DNA from: Pantoea brenneri
GTDB taxonomy: Bacteria; Pseudomonadota; Gammaproteobacteria; Enterobacterales; Enterobacteriaceae
Direction of reading: 5' to 3'
NCBI GenBank assembly: GCA_002095305.1
Contig: MIEI01000005.1
Location: forward strand, 38,907 to 102,906
Length of the DNA: 64,000 nucleotides
Part shown: in pieces, positions 21,310-29,669 of the stretch
Numbering within the stretch: position 1 is the first letter of the stretch
Layout of the letters: each line of letters starts with the position of its first letter
Position numbers and translations under genes: made by a program
Notes under the pieces: generated by a model
What the model was told of the DNA's origin: nothing
Databases searched by the model: none
Seen by the model: the letters and a program-made list of their open reading frames with translations, nothing else

Positions 21310-22283
21310 AATGACAAATCCACCACCACGCTGTCGCTGTAGTTTCCGGCTGGCGGCGTGTTCTGGCTGGTCAGGACCCGCGCGGTGTAGTTAAAGCCGC
21401 GCGTCAGTCCATCTGCCGAAACCGCCGACGAGGTGGTGCTGCTCCAGCGCTCAGTCCCGCCTGGTCCCCAGCGGTTGCTGGTGGTCCCCTGATAGATCTC
21501 ATAGCTCAGACGATTCGCGCCACTCGCCATGTTCCTGACGCTGCCGACCGGATAGCTGCCGTTGCTCAGGCCGACGGTATAGGTGCTGCCTTTGCTGCAC
21601 AGTACGTTAATGGTCTGTGACACGCTGGAGAAGCTGCCGACCAGCGGCGCACTGCCAAAGCTGATATTCGGCGCGGTAATGGTGGTGCAGTCATTAGTCA
21701 GGATCGCCGTGACGGTAATCGGAATCACCCCGCTGCCGGTCTGTTCGCTTAAGCAGAGGCTACCGATGCCAATACTGGTACAGATGCGGTAAGTGACAGC
21801 CATATTCAGCGTCACCTGATATGTGCCCGCCGCGACCACCTGACCGGGCACGGTGCGCAGATAGATCGGAATCGTGAAGTTCAGGCTGCCGAGCAGGCCA
21901 GCCAGGTTGATCAGGGTTTGCGAACCATAGACAAACGGGGTGCCACCGACCGTCAGCTCAGTAGCGCAGGCGCTGTCGGTACAGAGCCGGACCGGTACAT
22001 TGTCGCTGCCGGTATCGCCGCTGCGCTTGAGGATGCCGCGGGTGCCGTTACTGTTGGTGGCACCGGTCAGCTGAAAGGTGATCTGGTTATTGCCCAGCAG
22101 CGACAGCGCCGCACCGGCGCCACAGTTGACGTTGGCGTTGGTAGTGACAGCGCTGACGGTGCTGTTGGCGACAAAGGTGGTGACGGAGCCGAAGCTGGCC
22201 GTAGAGGCGGGCAGGGCGCAGGCGGCGTAGCCGAATGACGGCAGCAGCAACAACAGGCCGGCGAATAGCAGACGATTTATCAT
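21306..22283 (-). CDS. CsuE-like spore-coat-U-domain tip adhesin
   Basis: A 325-aa secreted protein with signal peptide (cleavage near GYA) and two spore coat U (SCPU) domains, about residues 20-175 and 195-325. This is the layout of CsuE, the tip adhesin of archaic chaperone-usher pili. Paired cysteines occur in both halves (CALPAS, NVNCGAG, RLCTDSAC; TNDCTT, NVLCSKG). It overlaps the upstream usher by four bases (ATGA), so the two are coupled. The major and minor pilins and the chaperone that should precede the usher are missing, so a working pilus is doubtful unless they are encoded elsewhere. Confidence 0.85.
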   Translation of the reverse strand: MINRLLFAGLLLLLPSFGYAACALPASTASFGSVTTFVANSTVSAVTTNANVNCGAGAALSLLGNNQITFQLTGATNSNGTRGILKRSGDTGSDNVPVRLCTDSACATELTVGGTPFVYGSQTLINLAGLLGSLNFTIPIYLRTVPGQVVAAGTYQVTLNMAVTYRICTSIGIGSLCLSEQTGSGVIPITVTAILTNDCTTITAPNISFGSAPLVGSFSSVSQTINVLCSKGSTYTVGLSNGSYPVGSVRNMASGANRLSYEIYQGTTSNRWGPGGTERWSSTTSSAVSADGLTRGFNYTARVLTSQNTPPAGNYSDSVVVDLSF

Positions 22284-24937
22284 GGTGAGTTTCCGGTAGT
22301 AAAAGCATCAGCAGGATGGGCGGCGCTGCCAGCCGCCACTGCCGGCAGCGCGCAGGTCAATGGCCCATAGGTTCTCAGCGCCTGCGGCTGACCGCCGGCA
22401 ATTTGCAGTTCGGTATCACAGTGGCGGCCATCCGGCGTCACGACCTGTATCGGATTGCTGGCGGTCAGATCTTCCATCCAGACAATGCCATCCCAGCCGA
22501 CATATTCGGTGGCGTGATTGGGGCGCTGCACCAGGCTCGACACCGGCAACGGCTGGCCCTGCGCATCGTGCAGGATCACGCTGGCGGAGCGCAGTTTTTC
22601 CACCGGGAAGTTGAGCAGATAACCGCTCTGACGTTTCACGGCAAAACGCTGCTCTACCCGCGGTGTGGTCATATCCGCGGGTAGGTCGAGGGTATCGATA
22701 TCATATTTGGCCGGATAGTAGCTGCTGATCGACGGCACCAGCAGATAGCCCTGCTGATTGGTGCGGCCCATCGACTGGTTCTCGTAACGGACCGTGACGT
22801 CGGGATAGTTGGTTTTGACCAGCACAAAGGCGTCGTTAATCTCATTGGCGATAAACAGACTGTTGTCCATCAACACCAGCGCGCCGGAGAGGTCAGCCCA
22901 CTGGGTGGTATTGTCATCATCGCCATAAAAGCCCGCCGAGGTATCGATCTGGTTGTTGCGATAGCGCAGACTGCCCTGACGATAATCCCCGCTGTCGCCG
23001 CTCTGATTGGCCCACGAGGCGTCCCAGGCGATGCCGCCGTCGCTGGGCATAGCGCGCGAGACATAGAGCCGCTGATTATCGCGCCCCAGCTGGTCGCGTT
23101 CGGTGCTGATGGCGGCACTGCCCTGTTCGCCGAATGGGATCACCAGCGAAATAGCACCGGTCCAGCTTTTTTCCTGCTGATCGCGGCTGGCTGAAACATA
23201 GAGGCTGCTGTTACCCCACAGATTTTTACTCCACGAGAGGTTCCATAACCGGGTGCGATCGCCGCGGCCACCGGTGATGTCGATATAGGCCGCGCCGACG
23301 CTGCCGAAGCGGTTGAGCGACACGCTGGCGCTGTACTGGGCGCTGCGGCGCGACAGCGCATAGCTGCTGCCGGCGTCGGTGCCGGCGCGGCTGCCGACCA
23401 GCGCCAGATTGCCAAAGTCGCGGCTGCGCTGTGTTTGCTGGGTACCGAGGTTAAACCAGCGGTTGTTGTACTGATAACCCCAGCTGTACTGCGTGCCGGT
23501 CTGGCCGTCGAGCTGGCTTTGCGCCACCGCGCCATTCACCACGCCCCAGCTGCCGACGCGCAGCAGGCCGCCGACGCCGCCCATTGCCAGACTGTCGCTT
23601 CCTTCAGCGTGGCTCTCCAGCGTCAGCCAGTCGGTCATACCGTAACGATAAGACCCGCTGGCCGCCGCCGCGCCATAATCAAAATTCTTTATCCCGTAGT
23701 TCTGACGGATCGCCCCGGCTGAAAACGCGTAGTCGGACAGTCCCGACTTCAGCAGGCTGCTGGAAACGTAGAATGGCAGGGTGGTGGTGATGCGCCGGCC
23801 AACCGCATCGGTGGTGGTGATCACCGCATCACCTGCGCCATTCACGAACGGTACGTTGGTCAGTGACCACGGCCCCGGCTGCACATTCGCCTGGCTGGAG
23901 CGATAGCCGTTAATAAACAGATCGACGGTCGAGGGCACAGCGGCCTGGCCGGAAAAGGCGGGCAGCGGATAGGTCACCAGATCGGGACGGACACCAAAGT
24001 CACGGCCAATCCGGACGCCGCCCAGCCGCACGCTGTTACTCCAGGCCAGTGAGTCGGTCACCAGGTCGCCGACCTGCCAGCTGATCGCCGCATTTTCGTT
24101 TTCATTGCTCCACCAACTGTCGTAGCGGATATAGCCGTCATCCTGATAGCTGTTGCTGCCCTCCAGCTGCTGCTGCCAGACGCCGTTGCTGGAGAACTGT
24201 CCGGCCGCGCCAAACAGCCGCAGCTCGTTCCAGGCGGAAAGGCGGGTGCCGCTGTTATCGGTCCGGCTGGCGTAGAGGTCATAATTGATCAGCGCTCCAT
24301 TGCTGGTGCGTCCGGGGTAGCGCGGTCCGTTTTGCGCCTCGCCAATCACCTGACCCGGCAGCCAGCCCGGCGGTACGGTGAGCAGCAGGCGCTGCCGCGC
24401 ATCGTCATACTCTACTTTGACCTGCGGCAGCGCGCTGACGTCGATTTGTGGCTGCTGGCCCAGCTTATCCAACGGCAGACCGGCGCGCTGCAGGTCGCCA
24501 CTGCGCAGCCAGAAGTGGCCGTCACGCTGCTCGACCGTCACGATGTCACCGCGCGCCTGCTGGTTAACCACCAGCTCCAGCATATATTGCTGACCGTTTC
24601 CCTGGTTTTGCAGACTGGGCGGCGGCGTCAGCCATACGCCAGCCAGCAGCAACAGCCAGCCCATGCCGGACACTTTTCTTCCGGCAATACTCAGGGTAAA
24701 TGCCGCAGCGAGGCTGCTGCCAGCAATGATCAGCGATAGCAGCAGGGCGATCAGCGCGATCGTCGCGTCAGGCTGTGACCAGTCGGTCAGCCGGGTATGA
24801 AACGCCCAACTGCTCAGCGCGCCGCAGGGCAACGCCGCGGCTATCCAGCCGGTGACGCGCCAGGGCGTCGGCCAGACACGCCGTACCGGCTGAGCGGACT
24901 GGCTCAGCCGATCAATAAACGGGTCATGATTTCTCAT
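22280..24937 (-). CDS. In-frame fusion: NrsF-type anti-sigma N-terminus + Csu-type fimbrial usher
   Basis: One continuous 885-aa frame. Residues 1-~90 (ATG 24937, MRNHDPFIDRLSQSAQPVRR) are the start of an NrsF/DUF1109 anti-sigma factor, with helices at about 29-46 and 59-85. From about residue 100 the sequence is a whole outer-membrane usher: N-terminal domain (YMLELVVNQQARGD), beta-barrel, plug (VPSTVDLFINGYRSSQ) and C-terminal domains. The join lies in SGMGWLLLLAGVWLTPP, where the third helix of NrsF and the usher signal peptide would look alike. The last ~110 residues of NrsF, the usher start and any csuA/B, A, B and C genes are gone, which suggests an internal deletion. The start overlaps the sigma gene by 14 bases. 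An internal ATG at 24664 could give a 794-aa usher but has a poor ribosome site. Confidence 0.8.
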   Translation of the reverse strand: MRNHDPFIDRLSQSAQPVRRVWPTPWRVTGWIAAALPCGALSSWAFHTRLTDWSQPDATIALIALLLSLIIAGSSLAAAFTLSIAGRKVSGMGWLLLLAGVWLTPPPSLQNQGNGQQYMLELVVNQQARGDIVTVEQRDGHFWLRSGDLQRAGLPLDKLGQQPQIDVSALPQVKVEYDDARQRLLLTVPPGWLPGQVIGEAQNGPRYPGRTSNGALINYDLYASRTDNSGTRLSAWNELRLFGAAGQFSSNGVWQQQLEGSNSYQDDGYIRYDSWWSNENENAAISWQVGDLVTDSLAWSNSVRLGGVRIGRDFGVRPDLVTYPLPAFSGQAAVPSTVDLFINGYRSSQANVQPGPWSLTNVPFVNGAGDAVITTTDAVGRRITTTLPFYVSSSLLKSGLSDYAFSAGAIRQNYGIKNFDYGAAAASGSYRYGMTDWLTLESHAEGSDSLAMGGVGGLLRVGSWGVVNGAVAQSQLDGQTGTQYSWGYQYNNRWFNLGTQQTQRSRDFGNLALVGSRAGTDAGSSYALSRRSAQYSASVSLNRFGSVGAAYIDITGGRGDRTRLWNLSWSKNLWGNSSLYVSASRDQQEKSWTGAISLVIPFGEQGSAAISTERDQLGRDNQRLYVSRAMPSDGGIAWDASWANQSGDSGDYRQGSLRYRNNQIDTSAGFYGDDDNTTQWADLSGALVLMDNSLFIANEINDAFVLVKTNYPDVTVRYENQSMGRTNQQGYLLVPSISSYYPAKYDIDTLDLPADMTTPRVEQRFAVKRQSGYLLNFPVEKLRSASVILHDAQGQPLPVSSLVQRPNHATEYVGWDGIVWMEDLTASNPIQVVTPDGRHCDTELQIAGGQPQALRTYGPLTCALPAVAAGSAAHPADAFTTGNSP

Positions 24938-25475
24938 GATTGCTTCCATATTTTCGTAGGTTAAGCATTGCACGATGCAGCAGGGATTTGACCGCTGATA
25001 CCGATTGATTGGTTTCGGCGGCCGCCTGCGCCAGACTTTGTTCACGCAGATGGACCGATTCAACGATTTCACGCTGTCGCAGCGGCAGCGTACCCAGATA
25101 GCCGGTGAGTTCATCTGTCGCCGTGGCGCTATCAGCGCTGTCGGCGGGCTGCTGGTTCAGCGCATCCTCATCCTGTACTTCCTGACGGCGACCGCGCTGA
25201 CGCAGTGCATCTATCGCCCTGGCAGAAGTGATAGCCGCCACCCAGGGCAATATCGGGCGACGGGGATCGTAGGTATGGCGTACCCGATGAATCGCCAGCA
25301 GCGTCTCCTGAATCACATCTTCGACCAGCGCAGCGTCACTGATTTTTTTGCACACTAAAGCGCGGATGGCCGGGACCATCGCTTTTAACAACTGGTTATA
25401 GGCGTCTCTGTCGCCTTCCTGCGCGCGGGCCATCAGATGGGGCCATAGCAGCGCGCGGTTATCAGTTTCTGGCAT
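24924..25475 (-). CDS. ECF-type RNA polymerase sigma factor
   Basis: A 183-aa group IV sigma factor with region 2 at about residues 25-95 (LVEDVIQETLLAIHRVRHTYD, shown in part: DVIQETLLAIHR) and region 4 at about 120-178 (LPLRQREIVESVHLREQSLAQAAA, with the HTH in SLAQAAAETNQSVSAVKSLL). This class is held by six-helix NrsF/DUF1109 anti-sigma proteins; the overlapping next gene encodes only the first part of one. It follows a peroxiredoxin and a DsbD-like gene in the same direction, 58 bases after the latter. The operon content suggests a redox or metal stress response, as with Caulobacter SigF-NrsF. Confidence 0.88.
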   Translation of the reverse strand: MPETDNRALLWPHLMARAQEGDRDAYNQLLKAMVPAIRALVCKKISDAALVEDVIQETLLAIHRVRHTYDPRRPILPWVAAITSARAIDALRQRGRRQEVQDEDALNQQPADSADSATATDELTGYLGTLPLRQREIVESVHLREQSLAQAAAETNQSVSAVKSLLHRAMLNLRKYGSNHEKS

Positions 25476-25533
25476 TCATTATCAGCAGATTAACCGTCTG
25501 GCGGGCTGCCACGGTGTCGATTCATCATGGAAT

Positions 25534-26772
25534 TCACGTTTTCTTTCCGTTCTCCGTTGCCTGATCCAGAGCTGAAATGACGATACCTGGCGTCAGCACC
25601 TGAGGCAATACCACCGGCTTACCGCCGTTGGCGGGATAGACCACATACAGCGGCAGACCGCCCCGACCAAAGTCACTCAGCGCCTGTTCGACATCAGGAT
25701 TATATTTGGTTGAGTCCGCCACCATGTAAATGGTACTGGTGCGTGCCATCGCTGCTTTAACCGCCTGCGTCGACAGCGAGGTACGATCGTTGACCTGACA
25801 GGTAATACACCACGACGCGGTAAAGTTAACCAGAATCGGTTTGCCCTGACCTTTAATGGCGTCGACATTCTGCGGTGACCAGGCTACGGCTGCGGCGGCC
25901 TGCGAGGCTTCTTCAGTTTGTGGTGCTGCGGCGAAGCTGTTCAGGTTAAGTAGTGGCGGAACCACTAACGCCAGGAAAAAGACGGTCGCGAGGTGCAGCG
26001 CCCAGTGACGCCGACCCATCATACGGCGTTTCTGCGCCATGCCATACAGCCAAGCAGCAAAACTGAATAACAGACAGCAGGCCAGAATCGCTGCCAGCGC
26101 CGCCGATCCCGCCTGACGTTCCAGCACCCATATTAACCAGCCAACTGCGCCCAGCATTGGAAAAGCCAGACCCTGTTTAAGGGTGATCATCCAGGCGCCG
26201 GGGGCCGGTAAGATCCGGGCCAGCAGCGGGAAAAACGAGATCAGGGTAAAGGGCGCAGCAAAACCCAGCGCCAGCGCGATAAAAATCACCAGGCTGACCA
26301 GCGGCGGCTGGGTCAGAGCATAACCAACGGCGCTGGCCATAAAGGGCGCACTGCACGGCGTGGCGACAATAATCGCCAGCGCACCGGTCAGTGCCGATCC
26401 CATCAGGCCGCCACGGTCACTTCCTACGCCACCAACCCGCTGAACCGACAGCCCGACCTCAAACAGACCGAGCAGGTTCAGTGCTGACCCGAGCATCACC
26501 AGTATCAACACAGCGATCACCAGCGGTGACTGTAACTGGAATCCCCAACCCACCGAGGCACCACCGGCACGCGCCAGCAGCAGCACGGCGCTCAGTGCAA
26601 CCATGGTAACTACCACGCCGAGCAGAAACGCCAGCCCTTCCATTCGGGCATGGGCAGGTTTGTCGTGATGGCGGATCAGGCTCAGCGCTTTCAGTGAGAT
26701 AACCGGAAACACGCAGGGCATTAAGTTGAGAATAATGCCGCCCAGAAAGGCGGCCGCGATGGCTGTCAGCAT
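25534..26772 (-). CDS. DsbD-like thiol:disulfide reductase (no N-terminal alpha domain)
   Basis: A 412-aa membrane reductant conduit with about eight helices (DsbD beta/CcdA-type) followed by a periplasmic thioredoxin domain (about 285-412). The membrane cysteine pair is in NLMPCVFP and VATPCSAPF, and the thioredoxin site is SWCITC. Full DsbD is about 560 aa with an extra N-terminal domain, so this is the short form. It probably passes electrons from cytosolic thioredoxin to a periplasmic acceptor, plausibly the exported peroxiredoxin just upstream (inference from the 24-base spacing). Confidence 0.87.
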   Translation of the reverse strand: MLTAIAAAFLGGIILNLMPCVFPVISLKALSLIRHHDKPAHARMEGLAFLLGVVVTMVALSAVLLLARAGGASVGWGFQLQSPLVIAVLILVMLGSALNLLGLFEVGLSVQRVGGVGSDRGGLMGSALTGALAIIVATPCSAPFMASAVGYALTQPPLVSLVIFIALALGFAAPFTLISFFPLLARILPAPGAWMITLKQGLAFPMLGAVGWLIWVLERQAGSAALAAILACCLLFSFAAWLYGMAQKRRMMGRRHWALHLATVFFLALVVPPLLNLNSFAAAPQTEEASQAAAAVAWSPQNVDAIKGQGKPILVNFTASWCITCQVNDRTSLSTQAVKAAMARTSTIYMVADSTKYNPDVEQALSDFGRGGLPLYVVYPANGGKPVVLPQVLTPGIVISALDQATENGKKT

Positions 26773-26796
26773 GATGAACCTACTCAGAGGGTGAAA

Positions 26797-27363
26797 TTAA
26801 GCCGGATTGGCCTGACGATATTTTTTAACTGCGTCCATCGCTTTCTCAATATGAGCATCCGGATTTTTGTCAGTGTAACTGAGCAGAATTTTGCCATCAG
26901 GCGCAATGACGTAAGAGGTACGGTCAGAAAGCTTCTGGCCCTTCATCTCCATGGTGCTTTTATATTCGGCCGCCACTTTTGCGCCAGGATCGGCTGCAAC
27001 GGTGAATTTATCGCGGCATTCCAGCTGTGAGAATTTGGCAATCTGATCGGTATTGCCTGCGGTTACGCCAATCACTGTCGCACCCTGTTTTTTAAATTCA
27101 TCGGTTGCTTCAGCAAAGTCGTGCGCTTCCAGCGTGCAGCCAGCACTGAAGGCCGCCGGGAAGAAGTAGAGCACCACCGGACCTTTCTGCAACGCCTGCT
27201 GCAATGAGAAGGTAGTGGCTTTACCCGCCAGCGCGGCTTCCAGCTTAAAATCAGGCGCTTTTTCACCGACCTGCAGAGCGGCGAAGGCAGAACTGACCGG
27301 CACGCTCAGCGCCATCAGGGTGGCGACAGCCAGGGTTTTCAGGGATTTTTGCATTGGCATCAT
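26797..27363 (-). CDS. Exported peroxiredoxin (BCP/AhpC-TSA type)
   Basis: A 188-aa thiol peroxidase with a signal peptide (MMPMQKSLKTLAVATLMALS..., cleavage near AFA), so it acts in the periplasm. The start at 27363 follows GGAGAGA; ATGs at 27360 and 27354 are close alternatives. The peroxidatic cysteine is in FPAAFSAGCTLEAHDF and a second cysteine in LECRDKF. First gene of a leftward string prx - dsbD-like - ECF sigma - nrsF/usher - csuE. A candidate ECF promoter lies about 50 bases upstream. Confidence 0.9.
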   Translation of the reverse strand: MMPMQKSLKTLAVATLMALSVPVSSAFAALQVGEKAPDFKLEAALAGKATTFSLQQALQKGPVVLYFFPAAFSAGCTLEAHDFAEATDEFKKQGATVIGVTAGNTDQIAKFSQLECRDKFTVAADPGAKVAAEYKSTMEMKGQKLSDRTSYVIAPDGKILLSYTDKNPDAHIEKAMDAVKKYRQANPA

Positions 27364-27414
27364 TCTCTCTCCGTTAACAGGCAGGCGGTGTCGCCTGATG
27401 ACCTTATTAACAGG

Positions 27415-27439
27415 TTCGCTGGTCTGGCGAAAAAGTTGC
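27415..27439 (-). promoter_or_regulatory. Candidate ECF-sigma promoter of the peroxiredoxin operon
   Basis: On the minus strand GCAAC-N16-CGAA lies about 50 bases before the start. It resembles the Caulobacter SigF pattern (GTAACC-N16-CGAA) but with mismatches and one base of spacing ambiguity, so it is only a candidate. Confidence 0.3.
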
Positions 27440-27767
27440 GCGCCAGGATAATTATTTTTCTCTTTTTCTATCAGGCGACCAAAAGCCGCAAAGAAAATTG
27501 AATATCGCTGACGTAATAAACCGCATCGCAATCGAATAATGGTGCAGAGCGTATTCGGCGCTGAATCGAATAAAGCTAACGGCTTTCAGGTTCACGTATC
27601 CGGATGTAACCCGACATTTGATCCCATGCTTTTGTGATTTAACGCGCATTAATGAAGCAAATATCCGCGCTTTTTTCAGCAGGTGAGGCGTGTCACGTTT
27701 CTTCAGGCGTTAAATCCCTAGATTTGCCTTAAATCAAGGTAAACCGATTCAGCAAAAGGGATGAATA
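27440..27767. other. Divergent intergenic region
   Basis: Noticeably AT-richer than its neighbours. It should hold the rest of the peroxiredoxin promoter and that of the rightward DUF4432 gene (AAGGGATGAATA precedes its start). No gene is supported. Confidence 0.5.
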
Positions 27768-28976
27768 ATGAAAATTAAACTGGCGTTAACGGTACTGGCG
27801 GTTCTGGTTTCGGGCTCTGCTACAGCGAAAAGCTGGGTGCTGACGAGTGCTGAACAGGGCACGGATAAAGGAAACTGGCAGATTTCCAGCAGTGAGCTGA
27901 AATTGTCAGGCAAACCGTTCAGCATTGAGCAGAAGGTGCTGCATGGTGGTAAGCAGGAAGGCAGTAAAATTCTGGTGATCCGCAGTCAGGATGGCCTGAC
28001 CATTACCCTGAGTCCGACCCGCGGCATGAATTTATTACGTGTCGAAGGCTTTGGCAGCCGGATGGGCTGGGATTCACCAGTGAAAGAGGTGGTAAACCCG
28101 GCGTTTATTAATCTGGAGAGCCGTAACGGCCTGGGCTGGCTGGAAGGTTTCAATGAGATGATGGTGCGCTGCGGTTATGAATGGACCGGCCACCCGGTTA
28201 CCGCCGACGGTAAAATCTATACGCTGCATGGTAAAGCCGGTAATACCCCGGTTTCACAGCTGGAAGTGGAGGTGGCAGACGCGGCGCCGCATGAAATCCG
28301 CATTCGCGGCTTAATTAAGGAAAGCACCTTCAAAAAAGCCGATTTGCAGACCCAGACCGAACTGCGCTACGTGCCGGGCAGCAATAGTTTCAGCCTGCAT
28401 GACGTATTAACCAACCACGGTGACTACCCGCACGATTATCAGATCATTTACCACAGTAACTTTGGCACACCGATTCTGGAAGAAGGTGCGCGTTTCCTCG
28501 CGCCGATGTCCAGCATCAGTCCGTTTAATGACTATGCTAAAGCCGGCCTGAAAACCTGGCAAACCTATCAGGGGCCAACCAAAGATTTCGACGAGATGGT
28601 GTTTAACGTCAAACCGCTGGCTGATGATCATCATCAGTCGGTCGCTGCGGTGGTGAATAAAGCGGGTAACAACGGCGCGTCGATTCAGTTTGATACCCGC
28701 CAGTTACCGGTGCTGTCGCTGTGGAAAAATAGTGATACGCTGAAGCAAGGCTATGTGACCGGTATTGAACCCGGCACCAGTTACGCCTATCCGGTTACCA
28801 TTGAACGTGAACAAAAACGTGTTAAGCAATTGCAACCTGGTGCCAGCACCGCATTTGATCTGACCTATACCTTGCTGCATAACAGTGAGCAGGTAAAAGA
28901 CGTTGAGCAACGGATCAAAACTATTCAGGGCGAGACCAAAATTGATGAAATTGCGACGCCAATAGCCAAAGAGTAA
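27768..28976 (+). CDS. Exported DUF4432 / aldose-1-epimerase-like protein
   Basis: A 402-aa protein with a signal peptide (MKIKLALTVLAVLVSGSATA). The body is of the DUF4432 family, a galactose-mutarotase-like beta-sandwich. Sequence features include PTRGMNLLRVEGFGSRMGWDSP, GLGWLEGFNEMMVRCGYEW, a His in YTLHGKAGNTP and a Glu in GIEPGTSYAY, in positions where mutarotases keep catalytic His and Glu. The likely role is binding or isomerising a sugar in the periplasm; the substrate is unknown. It stands alone with its own terminator. Confidence 0.75.
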   Translation: MKIKLALTVLAVLVSGSATAKSWVLTSAEQGTDKGNWQISSSELKLSGKPFSIEQKVLHGGKQEGSKILVIRSQDGLTITLSPTRGMNLLRVEGFGSRMGWDSPVKEVVNPAFINLESRNGLGWLEGFNEMMVRCGYEWTGHPVTADGKIYTLHGKAGNTPVSQLEVEVADAAPHEIRIRGLIKESTFKKADLQTQTELRYVPGSNSFSLHDVLTNHGDYPHDYQIIYHSNFGTPILEEGARFLAPMSSISPFNDYAKAGLKTWQTYQGPTKDFDEMVFNVKPLADDHHQSVAAVVNKAGNNGASIQFDTRQLPVLSLWKNSDTLKQGYVTGIEPGTSYAYPVTIEREQKRVKQLQPGASTAFDLTYTLLHNSEQVKDVEQRIKTIQGETKIDEIATPIAKE

Positions 28977-28987
28977 CCGGTAAGATA

Positions 28988-29027
28988 AAAATCCCGCTAA
29001 CGTCAGTTGCCGTTGCGGGATTTTTTT
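28988..29027 (+). terminator. Terminator after the DUF4432 gene
   Basis: ATCCCGC and GCGGGAT pair around a longer loop and are followed by a run of T. Confidence 0.8.
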
Positions 29028-29119
29028 CTACTGATAATCTGCAGTATTCATCAGCCAGCGCGGGCTGCCGCGTTGAGCAGATAATAGCAGGTTCTTTTAT
29101 AGCGGAATTCGAGGGCGCA

Positions 29120-29464
29120 ATGATTTCAAAAGAGAATGCAGAGCACTATCACTGGGGCGATGCCTGCGATGGATGGTATCTGCTGAAGCGTCAGGATATG
29201 CTGATTATTCATGAAAAAATGCCGGCCGATACGCAGGAAAAACGTCATTTTCATTCGCTCTCACGCCAGTTTTTCTTTGTACTCGACGGCGTGCTCACCA
29301 TGGAGCTTGAAGGTGAGAAGCATCAGATTGCCGCACGGCAGGGGATTGAAATTCCTCCTGCGGCAAAGCATCAGGCGCGAAATGAGTCCGATAGCGCAGT
29401 TGAGTTTATCGTCATTTCTCATCCAACCACGCGCGGTGACCGCTCTGATGTGGCGGAGCAATAA
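29120..29464 (+). CDS. Cupin-domain protein
   Basis: A 114-aa single cupin barrel. Motif 1 is EKRHFHSLSRQFFFVLDGVL and motif 2 runs through IEIPPAAKHQARNES; the metal ligands would be the His pair in RHFHS, a downstream residue and the His in AKHQA. Function unknown; such proteins are small isomerases, dioxygenases or ligand sensors. It is monocistronic. Confidence 0.75.
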   Translation: MISKENAEHYHWGDACDGWYLLKRQDMLIIHEKMPADTQEKRHFHSLSRQFFFVLDGVLTMELEGEKHQIAARQGIEIPPAAKHQARNESDSAVEFIVISHPTTRGDRSDVAEQ

Positions 29465-29669
29465 AGCAAAGAGCAGCAGGGGTTAGGTGCGAGAGTCTGA
29501 CTCTCTGTGTGAGAGTGTTAATTTAACATAAGATAGATTATGCGCACCTGATAAGGCTTTTCATTTTATCCTGTTTTTCCGTCCCGCCGCCAGAATATGC
29601 TGATTTGCATCAGGACCTTTTGCCGCTAGCGCTGTATAATCTTTTGCATATCGAAAATCCGGGGACATT

